Shown here in pieces: positions 42,388 through 51,608 of a stretch of 64,000 nt of DNA. Source of the stretch: CALDUY01 sp046350255 (GTDB lineage: Bacteria; Planctomycetota; Planctomycetia; Gemmatales; Gemmataceae); the NCBI GenBank assembly GCA_046350255.1, contig JAXMAV010000033.1, positions 1 through 64,000 on the forward strand, given 5' to 3'. The first letter of the stretch is position 1, and each line of letters begins with the position of its first letter. The notes beneath the pieces are model-generated. The model searched no databases and was not told the origin of the DNA. It saw only the letters and a list, made by a program, of their open reading frames with translations. A program made the position numbers and the translations under genes.

Positions 42388-44001
42388 CTAATCGATGCCT
42401 AGCCGCCAGAATCGCGTCTGGCTCATCTCGCCGAAGGGGGTTTCGTTACCGACCGTGCGATGGCCGGCCAGGCTGACCACCTCGCCCGCTTCGCCGGCCT
42501 CGCCGTTCCAGGGTCGAGCGCCCAGCGCAACCCGACCCGCCGCATCCCGACGTGGGAGGAAGCGAACCAGGTCGCCAGCGCGGAGCAGCCGGGCGCGCCC
42601 GTGGTAGACAGCACCAAAATCGTGCCAGGAGATCCCTCCGTCGAGGGAAAACTGCCAGAAGCCCGGCCCCTCGAGGCGGACCACGGCGGCGGCCTCGCCG
42701 AGGAGTTGCTCGATGCGAAGCGGTTCGAGCCAGGGTTCGGGCACTGCTACCCGCAGTGGAGTCGGGGCTACCAGTGTGGCGAGTGTCACCACCTGTGTGC
42801 TGAAGGCCGTGCCAGGGTTTCTGGCCAGGTCGAAGTAGGCGCCTGCCTGGCCAGCCGTCCGATCCCAGGCGCGGAACGTCAGCTGGGCCTTGCCGCCCCA
42901 GCCCGGACGGGGCAGAAATCGGATCTGATCGGTCGAGCCCAGCAGCAGGGCGCGATGGGGTCCCACTTCTTCGACGTGGAGCCAGGAGGCTGCCCCTTCA
43001 GGTCGATATTCCCAGGAGCCTCGTCCCGCCACCGCCACGACGGCAAGGCCGGGCGCCGCTTCGGGTTCGTGGAGATGAAGAATGCCGTCGAGGATCTGGG
43101 CGACCCGACATCCCACCGCCGACAGTTTCACCCGCGGCTGGCCCTGCAATTCCGGTGGCCGACGCGCCGGGACATGGTCGAGGTGAAATCTGGTGGGCCC
43201 AATCTCATGATCCGGAGTGGCAAAGGTGAAACCGTCGCTACGCCGTTCGCCCTCGTGCCGGTAGACGATACGGCCGGTGTTGAGATCGTCCTGTGTGAAC
43301 ACATCGCCGCCAGTCAGGGCGAAGCCATCGCGCAGCAACACACCCTCTTCGGGAGGCGACAGCAGCATGATGTCGATGAGAAACGGCGTGTCGGCTCCCT
43401 CGATGCGAATGTGGCTGTCGGTCAGGGAGATCGACTCGCCTGGCATCAGTGTCGCCGAGGCGAGATGGGCCAGCACCAGCGGACGTCGGACTTCAACGGG
43501 CTCCGGTGTCCACTCTTCGGGCAAGGCGTCGAGACGTTCCTGGGGGACCACGATCTCGCAGGGTTCCTGGTTCTCCAAGACCTCGAGGCTGTCGTGAGAG
43601 TGCGTGGGCTCCTCTGGTTCGGTCGGCTCGAGTGCCTCTGGGTAGGGGGGCGGAGTATCCTCCACCTGGTAGGGGGGAACCGCCACGAACTCCTCCGGGG
43701 GAAGATGGACCTGGATCGGCAGAGACAGATCGAGAGCGTCTTCCCAGGCGGGCGCGGCGGTACAGCCGTCTCCCTGAAGTTCGTAGACGCCGGAGCCACA
43801 GGAGAACAGCCGGTATCCGGAAGACTCCTCGACGGGTGGTTCGGGGTCCTCGTATGGTTCGTCCGGCAAGAGGAGGGCCTCGGCGGCCTGGCGTTCGGCC
43901 TCGGCGGAGGTTTCCTCTTCCTCTGCAAAGAGGGCGGCGTCGAGGAGCTCTCGATTCTGCGAACCTATCCCGCCCGACGACTCATCGTGGTGAAATTCCA
44001 T
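42388..44001 (-). CDS. Acidic protein with CSPG (NG2-type) cadherin-like repeat
   Basis: A 537-residue protein from ATG 44001 (AAGGAGA upstream). The N-terminal 150 residues are Glu/Pro-rich without a signal peptide, though LLDAALFAEEEE near residue 19 resembles the LEPR-xLLDAA leader of VCBS-type proteins. Residues about 180-265 match the CSPG repeat (DTPFLIDIMLLSPPEEGVLL, then GGDVFTQDDLNTGRIVYRHEG and SDGFTFAT). The remainder consists of beta-rich segments with a repeated GxWxxxxDGGxxW-like pattern (WQFSLDGGISWHDF, WEYRPEGAASWLHV). Probable surface or matrix protein. Convergent with the beta-helix gene, 9 bp apart. Confidence 0.78.
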   Translation of the reverse strand: MEFHHDESSGGIGSQNRELLDAALFAEEEETSAEAERQAAEALLLPDEPYEDPEPPVEESSGYRLFSCGSGVYELQGDGCTAAPAWEDALDLSLPIQVHLPPEEFVAVPPYQVEDTPPPYPEALEPTEPEEPTHSHDSLEVLENQEPCEIVVPQERLDALPEEWTPEPVEVRRPLVLAHLASATLMPGESISLTDSHIRIEGADTPFLIDIMLLSPPEEGVLLRDGFALTGGDVFTQDDLNTGRIVYRHEGERRSDGFTFATPDHEIGPTRFHLDHVPARRPPELQGQPRVKLSAVGCRVAQILDGILHLHEPEAAPGLAVVAVAGRGSWEYRPEGAASWLHVEEVGPHRALLLGSTDQIRFLPRPGWGGKAQLTFRAWDRTAGQAGAYFDLARNPGTAFSTQVVTLATLVAPTPLRVAVPEPWLEPLRIEQLLGEAAAVVRLEGPGFWQFSLDGGISWHDFGAVYHGRARLLRAGDLVRFLPRRDAAGRVALGARPWNGEAGEAGEVVSLAGHRTVGNETPFGEMSQTRFWRLGID

Positions 44002-44256
44002 TGGCGGTCTCCTTACCACCGGTGCGGTCAGCCCGCCAGGATAGCCCGAACGCCATCAAGGAGGCAAGGTGGATTGACTGCGCGAAAAACCTCGCACGGT
44101 GGACCGATCCTTGCCATTTTCGACAGGAATGTCAGAATATCACCACACATCAATGGGTACTCACACAAGTTGGAGTGTTGAGGGACCAGGTCCGTTCGTC
44201 TATCGCCCGCGAACTGCTGCAACCTCGACTGTTCGAGAGCATCAGGGATTTCATTC

Positions 44257-44715
44257 ATGAGTAATTCATTTGCACGATGCATCGCGGTGGGCTTCACTTT
44301 CTTGCTGGGGGTAGGTTGCTCAGGAGGCGGGACGCTGAACCCTGTGAAGGGGAAGGTGCTGCGCAATGGGCAGCCCCTTCCGGGAGCCCTGGTAACGTTT
44401 CATCCCAAGGCGGCCCTCAACGACATCAAAGCGGAGCGCTCGACGGGCCTTACCAAAGACGATGGAACTTTCACGGTCGAGACGGGTCCAAAAACAGGAG
44501 CCCCGACCGGGGAGTATGTGGTTACGATCATCTGCATCCAGAGCGCTGCTCCTCCCAAGGCGGGCAGCAAGGATAAACCACAAATCACGTTCGGCAGTGC
44601 CCGGGATGACTCGACGGACATCCTGAGAGGGATGTACGCGAACGTGAACAACTCACAGATCACGGTTACGGTCAAGAGTGGTCCTAACGAACTCGAGCCG
44701 TTCAATCTCAAGTAG
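44257..44715 (+). CDS. Lipoprotein with carboxypeptidase-regulatory-like domain
   Basis: A 152-residue protein. Signal peptide with LLGVGC lipobox (Cys 21), then VKGKVLRNGQPLPGALVTF and DDGTFTVETG, a transthyretin-like fold typical of planctomycete lipoproteins, related to that at 27903-28280. It is followed 37 bp later by a DUF1559 pseudopilin gene, a pairing that recurs in planctomycetes. Exact role unknown. Confidence 0.85.
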   Translation: MSNSFARCIAVGFTFLLGVGCSGGGTLNPVKGKVLRNGQPLPGALVTFHPKAALNDIKAERSTGLTKDDGTFTVETGPKTGAPTGEYVVTIICIQSAAPPKAGSKDKPQITFGSARDDSTDILRGMYANVNNSQITVTVKSGPNELEPFNLK

Positions 44716-44752
44716 CGCCCTTCGTTCCGTTTCTTTCTCTCCCGGAGTACGT

Positions 44753-45802
44753 ATGATGAGGTCCCGACAGATTCAGGGGAGGCACCGCGGCTTCACTCTG
44801 ATCGAGCTGCTAGTGGTGATTGCCATCATCGCCATCTTGATTGGATTATTGCTGCCCGCCGTTCAGAAAGTGCGCGAGGCTGCCGCCCGGATGCAGTGCA
44901 GTAATAACCTCAAGCAGATCGGCATCGCCTTCCACAACCACGAAAATACGCTGGGCTACATGCCGCCGTATGACTACGACTTCAACCCGGCTCCGGCGGG
45001 TAACACACTGGGGCCCCAGATTCAGGGCCACACGCCCTTCATGCACCTGCTACCCTACATGGAGCAGGAGAACATCACCAAATCGATGAACCTGCAGCTG
45101 TCGGTGATCGACCCGCGGAACTGGCCGCCCAACTGGGGTACACAGCCAGCAGCGTCGGCCTCCGTCAAGAACTACCTGTGTCCTTCGGCGCCCAGCCGGG
45201 TGATTGACTACTCCCCCTACTTCGTGAGTCTGGGCCTCCCCAACGCCGGGGCGTTCACCCTGGGTGGCCTGGACTACGCTGCGGTTCGAGGCGCGCACAG
45301 CAACTTCCGCACCGCCTGTGCGCCCACCTTGCCTTCGCCACCAGAATCGTGTGGTGTGTTGGGGGTAAAGGGCCAATATACTGCGAACGGTCTGATCTCC
45401 GGGAAGAGCAACCTGGTCACCATCGGGGATGGGACGTCAAACACCATCCTGGTCGTCGAGTCGGCCGGCCGTCATCAGGTGTACGCGAAGGGCCGACCTG
45501 TCACCCCCAATTCTCCGGGTTCAGCGGGATGGGCGCTCAACGCGGCGTTCTTTGACGTGAACACCGCGACGCTGATCCGAGGATTCAGCAACGACGGTCT
45601 GACCCGAGATGGTGGTTGCTGCGTTGTGAACTGCAACAACTTCGCCGGGGCTGGTCAGACACAGATCTACGCTTTCCACACGGGCGGGGCAAACACGCTC
45701 CGGGCGGATGGATCGGTGCAGTTCCTGAAGGATTCCACGGCGCCTGGGATCGTCGCCGCTCTGGTCAGTGCCAACGGTGGCGAAGTCTTCACCGATAACT
45801 AA
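44753..45802 (+). CDS. DUF1559 pseudopilin-like protein with H-X9-DG motif
   Basis: About 349 residues. The type II/IV prepilin leader RGFTLIELLVVIAIIAIL is clear: cleavage would follow Gly, with Phe as first mature residue and Glu 5. The DUF1559 body (RMQCSNNLKQIGIAFHNHE) and the C-terminal HTGGANTLRADGSVQF (H-X9-DG) complete the family. Such proteins are secreted, pseudopilin-like components numbering in the dozens in planctomycete genomes. ATG 44753 (or 44756) is chosen with CGGAGT upstream; the ORF opens at 44678. Strong terminator follows. Confidence 0.93.
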   Translation: MMRSRQIQGRHRGFTLIELLVVIAIIAILIGLLLPAVQKVREAAARMQCSNNLKQIGIAFHNHENTLGYMPPYDYDFNPAPAGNTLGPQIQGHTPFMHLLPYMEQENITKSMNLQLSVIDPRNWPPNWGTQPAASASVKNYLCPSAPSRVIDYSPYFVSLGLPNAGAFTLGGLDYAAVRGAHSNFRTACAPTLPSPPESCGVLGVKGQYTANGLISGKSNLVTIGDGTSNTILVVESAGRHQVYAKGRPVTPNSPGSAGWALNAAFFDVNTATLIRGFSNDGLTRDGGCCVVNCNNFAGAGQTQIYAFHTGGANTLRADGSVQFLKDSTAPGIVAALVSANGGEVFTDN

Positions 45803-45831
45803 CCTGGCGGATGGAGCTAGCTGCGACTACT

Positions 45832-45867
45832 CAGGGCGTCCCCGGATGGGGACGCCCTGTTTGTTTT
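45832..45867 (+). terminator. Rho-independent terminator after the pseudopilin gene
   Basis: Perfect 12-bp stem CAGGGCGTCCCC/GGGGACGCCCTG with tetraloop GGAT, then TTTGTTTT. It ends the lipoprotein-pseudopilin transcript and lies just beside the stop codon of the convergent alcohol dehydrogenase. Confidence 0.9.
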
Positions 45868-45870
45868 AGC

Positions 45871-47076
45871 CTAGAGCGCTTCACGCAGGATGCCTTCGAG
45901 CGACTCGACGGTGACCTCGCGAGGATTGACTCGCAGGATTCGTTTGAGTGGGAAGGCCTTCTCGGCGAATCCTCGCAGCTGGGATTCCACCACGCCCAGC
46001 TCGCGCAGGCGAGTGGGAATACCTATGTCCTGGCGTAGCTGTTCGACGGCCGTGATAGCGCGGTCCGCGGCCTGGGTCTCGGTCAGCCCCTGGACATCTT
46101 CCCCCAGCAGGCGCGCGATGTTGGCCAGTTCGCGTTCGCGGCCCGGGCGGTTGTAGCGCATGACGTAGGGCAGGAGCAGGCCGTTGCCAGCGCCGTGCGA
46201 GCAATGGGTGGCACCACCCAGGGGATATTCCAGGGCATGGACCACCGCGACGCCCGCGTTGGAAAACGCCAGGCCACCCAGCGTGGCGGCCACTGCCATG
46301 CCCTCGCGCGCTTCCAGATCCTGGCCGTCCTTCACAGCGCGGCGGAGGAACTGCCCCACCAGACGGATCGTCTGCTCGGCATGGAGATCGGCCAGAGGGT
46401 TCTTGCCCTGGTAAACCGATCGTTCGCCGGGGGGAAGCGGGAACCGGGCATTATCGACGGCCATGTACGCTTCAATGGCGTGGGTCAAGGCATCGATGCC
46501 ACTATCGGCCGTGACCTTGGGGGGACAGGTCAGGGTCAGCAGTGGGTCGATGATGGCCACCCGGGGGCGTAGGTGGTTGCTCAGCGTGCTGACCTTGATC
46601 TCGTTCTCGGTGTCGGTGACGACGGCCGCGGCCGAAACCTCCGAACCGGTCCCCGCCGTGGTGGGCAGGCAGAGGATGGGCATGACGGGGCCGGGGACCT
46701 TCCCGTCACCGAAGTACATGCTCGGCGTGCCGCCATGCGTGAGGACCAGTGCGGCAATCTTGGCCAGGTCCATGTTGCTGCCACCACCCAGGCCCAGGAC
46801 CGCATCGGGCCGGAAGTCGCGGCCAACCGCGATACAACTGTAGGCTGCCCGCAGCGAAGGTTCTGGTTCGCCCCCGGTGAACAGTTCCACCGAGACGCCT
46901 GCCTCGCTGAGCGGCCCCATGACCGGATCAACCAGCCCCGCGCGCACCAGGACAGGGTCGGTCACCAGCAGCAGGCGTTTGATGTTCAGGCCAACGACGA
47001 CTTCGTTGAGATTTCGGGTGGCGTTCTGCCCGAAGATCAACTGCCCCGCCGAGTGAAACGTCCAGGTGGTGCGCAT
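45871..47076 (-). CDS. Iron-containing (group III) alcohol dehydrogenase
   Basis: A 401-residue NAD(P)-dependent dehydrogenase. Nucleotide-binding GLGGGSNMDLAK (about 95-106), the PTTAGTGSEVSAAAVV strand and metal ligands in DSGIDALTHAIEAY (Asp, His) and HALEYPLGGATHCSHGAGNGLLLP (two His) are all intact. The family interconverts alcohols and aldehydes or ketones; substrate cannot be inferred. ATG 47076 has a ribosome site (GGGAG) about 8 nt upstream. Not coupled with neighbours. Confidence 0.92.
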   Translation of the reverse strand: MRTTWTFHSAGQLIFGQNATRNLNEVVVGLNIKRLLLVTDPVLVRAGLVDPVMGPLSEAGVSVELFTGGEPEPSLRAAYSCIAVGRDFRPDAVLGLGGGSNMDLAKIAALVLTHGGTPSMYFGDGKVPGPVMPILCLPTTAGTGSEVSAAAVVTDTENEIKVSTLSNHLRPRVAIIDPLLTLTCPPKVTADSGIDALTHAIEAYMAVDNARFPLPPGERSVYQGKNPLADLHAEQTIRLVGQFLRRAVKDGQDLEAREGMAVAATLGGLAFSNAGVAVVHALEYPLGGATHCSHGAGNGLLLPYVMRYNRPGRERELANIARLLGEDVQGLTETQAADRAITAVEQLRQDIGIPTRLRELGVVESQLRGFAEKAFPLKRILRVNPREVTVESLEGILREAL

Positions 47077-47614
47077 GAACTGCTCCCGGAATGAGTTAGA
47101 TGGTGTATTGTCATCGCTCTGGACTGGAAGGCAAGAGGCCAGGCCCTCGCGGTTTCACCTGGGCTGAAGAAAGGGTCGATCCAGACACAGGCGCAACCGA
47201 AGATCCGCGCCTACTTTGGAGAATAATTCTTGGGAAACGGGTCGGTTCGCAAAACAGGTCAAACAGGTCCGATACCAGGGTTTCTGCCCGGCGAAGAGAA
47301 GGACGAGGCCAGGGGGGATGGCGAAAGCGGAGAACTGTTTGGTTGACTTCGGGCCTGTCTCCGGAGTATAGTCAAGTAGTATTGATTGGTCGCTGGTCGC
47401 CTATTCATTTCACCGAGGCGTTGTAGCCAGCGGTCAACGCGGACCGTTATAGGTTGGCCCGGTGGTTCAACCAGGGATGGTTACCGGGAGTTCGATCTGG
47501 TCTGCGGGGGTGACATCCGTTCCGGTCCTACGTCACCCACTCACGAAAAGACAGGATGAGCTTTTCAATCCCTGAAGATCGAGGGGCGAGTAAATCTACT
47601 CGCATTCCGGACTA
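47077..47614. other. Intergenic region upstream of the third kinase, no gene seen
   Basis: About 540 bp. ORFs here encode Arg-rich random-like sequence. It probably contains promoters for the divergent dehydrogenase and kinase. No repeat or strong terminator is visible. Confidence 0.5.
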
Positions 47615-50600
47615 ATGTCATCGCATCCGCGAATTGATGTTCCCGGTAGCAGCGTGCGCGGGCGCCCTCCCGAGGCGCCCACCACCTCCACTGACGAACC
47701 TGTTTGCGACGAGGATGCCCTGGGAGGGCAGGACCCTTCCACGGACGACACCCCCACCATCATCACCAAGAATGCTGCCCAGGTGCGCTCGGCCACGCAG
47801 CCGCCGCCAACCTTCGTTGAAGATTCCGCTGCCGGGATTCGCGGCCGCCGCCTGGCCCATTTTGAGCTGATCGAGCCGATCGGCGTGGGCGGCATGGCGG
47901 CGGTCATCCGCGCGCGGGACACCCAACTTGATCGCTTCGTGGCGTTGAAGATTCTGCCGCCAGAGATGGCCCAGGACTCCGAGAATGTGCGGCGCTTTCA
48001 CCAGGAAGCACGTAGCGCCGCCAAGCTCGACCACGAGAACATCGCCCGGGTGTTTTTCTGCGGCGAGGATCAACGACTGCATTTCATCGCCTTTGAATTC
48101 GTCGAGGGCGATAACCTGCGCATGCTACTCGAGCGGCGCGGCCGGCTTCCTGTCGGCGAGGCAGTGCATTACATGCTGCAGGTAGCCGCGGGCCTGGCTC
48201 ATGCCATCCGGCGCGGCGTGGTCCATCGTGACATCAAGCCCTCAAACATCATCATCACGCCTAATGGTCGGGCCAAGCTGGTTGATATGGGCCTGGCGCG
48301 GTCGCTCGAACGCCGCACAGACGACGACCTGACGCAATCGGGGGTCACGCTGGGCACCTTCGATTACATCTCGCCCGAACAGGCCCTGGAACCTCGCGAT
48401 GCCGACGTGCGCAGCGACATCTACTCGCTGGGCTGCACCTTCTACCACGTGCTGACCGGCCGTCCGCCGGTCCCCGAGGGCACCGCAGCCAAGAAGCTGC
48501 ATCATCACCAACACGTCCGCCCCACCGACCCTCGCGAGTTTGTGCCCGACCTGCCGGTGGAGGTGGTCCAGATACTCGATCGGATGATTGCCAAAAACCC
48601 GCGCGAGCGGTTTCAGTCGCCGGAACAGCTGGTGCAGGCGCTTCTGGCAGTGGCCCGGAAGCTGGGGACTGGCTCGGACATTCCTGAGGGAGTGCTGTCG
48701 GTCGAGACCTCACTGCCCAGCGCCCCGCCGAGTCGGCCGCTTGTTTGGGCGGCCGTCTCCGCCGTCGCTGTGGTAGTGGTGGTGCTGGTGCTCGATCAGG
48801 TGCCGAACAGCCCGTCGGATCCGCAGATGCCTTCCGATGCGCGGGCCGAGAAGCAGAATCCGGCCAATAACAGCAAGGGAAACAGCGGAGTGGCCCGGGG
48901 GCCCGAGACGGGACCGCCGACCAGCCCCGGCGATGGCGTGCGCGACGAGCATCGCTACATCGCTCCGGAGAATCCCACGGCCCGCCACCTGGTGCAATGG
49001 CTCGAACAGCACCAGGATGCCCCCTGGCTGGAGTTGCAGCTGGCTGGCGATCTCGATCTCTCGTTCCTCCAGGGCGAACGGACCCGGAGCCTGATGCTCA
49101 AGGCCAGCCGACAGATCATTCTCAAACCGCGCGATCCGGGGCAAAAGGTAACTCTGCGTTTCAGCTACGATGGCGGTTCGCACACCGATGCGCTGGTCGC
49201 TCTCACGGTCGATGCTCCGGAAACGCAAATCGAGGGCATTCGCTTCGTGGTGGACGCCCATGGCGCCGAGAAGCAGATGACGTCGCTGATGTTGCTGGGC
49301 CGCAAGCACCAGGTGCAGCGCTGCGAGTTCATCCAGGCGCAGCCCTCGCTATCGTCGGAACATCCATTCACGTCACTGGTGGCGCGAGCGGGCGATCGGG
49401 CGCGAGGCGAAGTATCGCTTAGCGATTGCGTGTTTCTGGGGTTCGGCAAGGCGATGCCGGCCGCGGATCGCGAAGCAGGCCCGGACGTCATGCGGCCCCT
49501 GGTGCCGGGGCTGGTGCTGAGTGAAGTGGATGCCGGGGGCCATCGAGCCATTAGCCGGGAAGGGGCGATCCGCATCCTGGCCGACAACTGCGTGTTCGGT
49601 CCGCACGTCAGCGCCTTCCGGATCGAGGGCGCCATCGCGGGCGATCCCGGCGCGCTGGCCCTGCGCAACTGTACGCTGATGTTGCCGCCACGACGATCGT
49701 CCGCCTTCGATTGTTCCTCGGAGGCGCAGGTGCGACTCGACGTGCGGAGTTCGCTGTTTTCGCGTTGCGCGGGCGACACCGACGATGGCGCCGTGCTGAT
49801 CCGCCAGAGTGAAGATCGCGCCGGGGCGGTACTCTACCAGGGACAGGACAACTGCTACCACGACCTGGATGGTTTCTGGACCATCCGCGACAGCTGGCAG
49901 AAGGCGGGCTGGCGAGACTTCCGCCGGCGTCTGAGTGGCGAGAACCGCGACGATGGCTCGCGTCTCCTGATGGCCTCTCCCTGGGAGATCGACTGGGAGC
50001 AACAGCGGGCGCTGCTGGAGAAGGACGCCTACGCTGCGGCCTTTCATCTAAATCTTCGGCTGCCGGAGTTGCGTCGGACGGGACGAGGCGGACCGGACGA
50101 CCTGATCGGAGCAGTGCGCATCGTGGGCGATGCCTGGGGACCGCGTGCACTGCCTCGCCTCGACGAGAAAACCGAGCCCAACGGCCCGCGTTTCCTGGTG
50201 GTTGAGCCCAGCGAGGAAGGCGGGACTAACGCTCCGGGCGTGCATGGCTCGCTCGGCGCTGCCATCGCTGTCGCCCACCCGGGGGATACCATTCTGTTGC
50301 GCCATCAGGGCGAACTGGGCATCGATCCGGTGTTGCTGGGTAAGCAGGGGCTGCGCGACCTGACGATCAAACCGGCCCGGCGGTTCCGCCCTGTCTTGAC
50401 CCTGGGTGAATTGACCGACTCCGACGTGTCGATGTTCCGCCTCTATGATGGCCGGTTGCGCCTGGAAGGGCTGGAGTTTCGGCTGCGCTCGGGCAAGCGT
50501 GATCCGCGGTCGCAGACGGTGCTGTCGCTCTACGGCGATGGCGAATGTCTCTTCAAGGATTGCGCGATCACCCTGCAGCGCGGTGGAGAGACCAGCGTCA

Positions 50601-51307
50601 CCCTGGCCACCCTGGCCGAAACGGGCAAGTTCATGAAAACCGATCTGCCCGGCACCCGCTCGCGCGACCAGGGGCCGCGCCTCACCCTCGAAAACTGCTT
50701 CATTCGCGGGGATGGCGACCTGCTCGCCTCCCGGGCCAATCGGCCGTTCTCGCTCGACATCAAAGAGTCGCTGGTGGCCCTAGCCGGCTCCGTGGTCAAT
50801 CTCGATTTGGCGCCCGATCAGACCATGCCGCCTACCGGGCAGGAGATGCGACTGGCACTGGATCGAGCCACCACTTACCTGGGTGGACACCTGGTTCGGC
50901 TGAGTTCCGCGAAGGATCCACGCGGCCTGGTGCCGCTCCGCTGTCGAGCGGAAAACTCGCTGTTTCTCCCGGCCAGCACCAGCAAGACCCTGGTACAGCT
51001 GGAGGGGCCGGACAGCGACGACAAGGGCCTTCGCGACAAGTTCACCTGGAAGGATGGCCGACAGAACGCCTACGGTGGGTACACCAGTCTGCTGACGCAG
51101 GATTCGACCGATGGCATGGCAGCGCCGATGGGCATGGACCGATGGAAGATGCTACCCGGCGAGGAAGCCAGCACCTTCAACGTGAAAATGGAGCGCCTGC
51201 CACCCACCACCACCTCGTTCACCTCCATCGAGGCGGGGCAGTTCCGGGTGCCCAAGACACTTAGCGACGTGGGAGCCCCGACCAGTCTGCCGGCTCCCCT
51301 TCCCTGA
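47615..51307 (+). CDS. Ser/Thr protein kinase with C-terminal beta-helix-like sensor region
   Basis: A 1,230-residue protein. Kinase core spans about 83-345: IGVGGMAAVIRARD, Lys 112, HRDIKPSNIII (Asp 206), VDMGLARS in place of DFG, and SPEQ. A transmembrane helix follows (376-394, LVWAAVSAVAVVVVVLVL). The extracytoplasmic 830 residues contain right-handed beta-helix-like repeats (LRNCTLMLP, LTLENCFIRGDGDLLA, LEGLEFRLRSG). It may sense a surface ligand or carbohydrate and phosphorylate cytoplasmic targets; inference. No ATG-proximal ribosome site is obvious. It differs in architecture from the WD40 and TPR kinases of this window. Confidence 0.9.
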   Translation: MSSHPRIDVPGSSVRGRPPEAPTTSTDEPVCDEDALGGQDPSTDDTPTIITKNAAQVRSATQPPPTFVEDSAAGIRGRRLAHFELIEPIGVGGMAAVIRARDTQLDRFVALKILPPEMAQDSENVRRFHQEARSAAKLDHENIARVFFCGEDQRLHFIAFEFVEGDNLRMLLERRGRLPVGEAVHYMLQVAAGLAHAIRRGVVHRDIKPSNIIITPNGRAKLVDMGLARSLERRTDDDLTQSGVTLGTFDYISPEQALEPRDADVRSDIYSLGCTFYHVLTGRPPVPEGTAAKKLHHHQHVRPTDPREFVPDLPVEVVQILDRMIAKNPRERFQSPEQLVQALLAVARKLGTGSDIPEGVLSVETSLPSAPPSRPLVWAAVSAVAVVVVVLVLDQVPNSPSDPQMPSDARAEKQNPANNSKGNSGVARGPETGPPTSPGDGVRDEHRYIAPENPTARHLVQWLEQHQDAPWLELQLAGDLDLSFLQGERTRSLMLKASRQIILKPRDPGQKVTLRFSYDGGSHTDALVALTVDAPETQIEGIRFVVDAHGAEKQMTSLMLLGRKHQVQRCEFIQAQPSLSSEHPFTSLVARAGDRARGEVSLSDCVFLGFGKAMPAADREAGPDVMRPLVPGLVLSEVDAGGHRAISREGAIRILADNCVFGPHVSAFRIEGAIAGDPGALALRNCTLMLPPRRSSAFDCSSEAQVRLDVRSSLFSRCAGDTDDGAVLIRQSEDRAGAVLYQGQDNCYHDLDGFWTIRDSWQKAGWRDFRRRLSGENRDDGSRLLMASPWEIDWEQQRALLEKDAYAAAFHLNLRLPELRRTGRGGPDDLIGAVRIVGDAWGPRALPRLDEKTEPNGPRFLVVEPSEEGGTNAPGVHGSLGAAIAVAHPGDTILLRHQGELGIDPVLLGKQGLRDLTIKPARRFRPVLTLGELTDSDVSMFRLYDGRLRLEGLEFRLRSGKRDPRSQTVLSLYGDGECLFKDCAITLQRGGETSVTLATLAETGKFMKTDLPGTRSRDQGPRLTLENCFIRGDGDLLASRANRPFSLDIKESLVALAGSVVNLDLAPDQTMPPTGQEMRLALDRATTYLGGHLVRLSSAKDPRGLVPLRCRAENSLFLPASTSKTLVQLEGPDSDDKGLRDKFTWKDGRQNAYGGYTSLLTQDSTDGMAAPMGMDRWKMLPGEEASTFNVKMERLPPTTTSFTSIEAGQFRVPKTLSDVGAPTSLPAPLP

Positions 51308-51317
51308 GCGCGGGCGC

Positions 51318-51356
51318 AAAAAACAACCAGGCCCCGCATCCACTTTGGAGCCTGGT
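51318..51356 (-). terminator. Rho-independent terminator for the small minus-strand gene
   Basis: On the minus strand CCAGGC...GCCTGG (6 bp, loop of 17) is followed by TTGTTTTTT. It lies just below the stop codon of the 51-residue gene (51384-51539). Confidence 0.65.
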
Positions 51357-51383
51357 GTGCGATCGTTGGCGGCTACTCCGCCC

Positions 51384-51539
51384 TTACTTCTTCTCGCTTT
51401 GCGACTCCGAGGCTGACTTCTTCTCGGTCTGTTCGTCCTTTTTGGGTTGCGCCTCGGCTTCCGGCTTCTTGCCGAAGATGAGGTCGTAGCCATCGGAGAA
51501 GTTCTTGGTTTCGGCGAGACCGACGCGAACGATGCTCAT
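51384..51539 (-). CDS. 51-residue conserved-looking small protein
   Basis: Too short for usual ORF limits. ATG 51539 has GGGAGGAA 6-8 nt upstream, a very good ribosome site. The product starts MSIVRVGLAETKNFSDGYDL, then IFGKK and a Lys/Glu/Gln/Ser-rich tail ending SESQSEKK. A terminator follows at once. The N-terminal motif reminds me of small planctomycete proteins, but I cannot verify the family. Strong start, terminator and non-random composition argue for a real gene; function unknown. Confidence 0.7.
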   Translation of the reverse strand: MSIVRVGLAETKNFSDGYDLIFGKKPEAEAQPKKDEQTEKKSASESQSEKK

Positions 51540-51608
51540 GCTGTTCCTCCCAGGAAGGTACAGGATGGTGATGCACTCTACTTCAGTCTAATCGACCCGG
51601 CGCTGCTG

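Noticed and set aside
47100..47426. Plus-strand ORF of 108 codons
   Set aside because: Arg/Gly-rich random composition, no ribosome site, not in phase with any recognisable domain.
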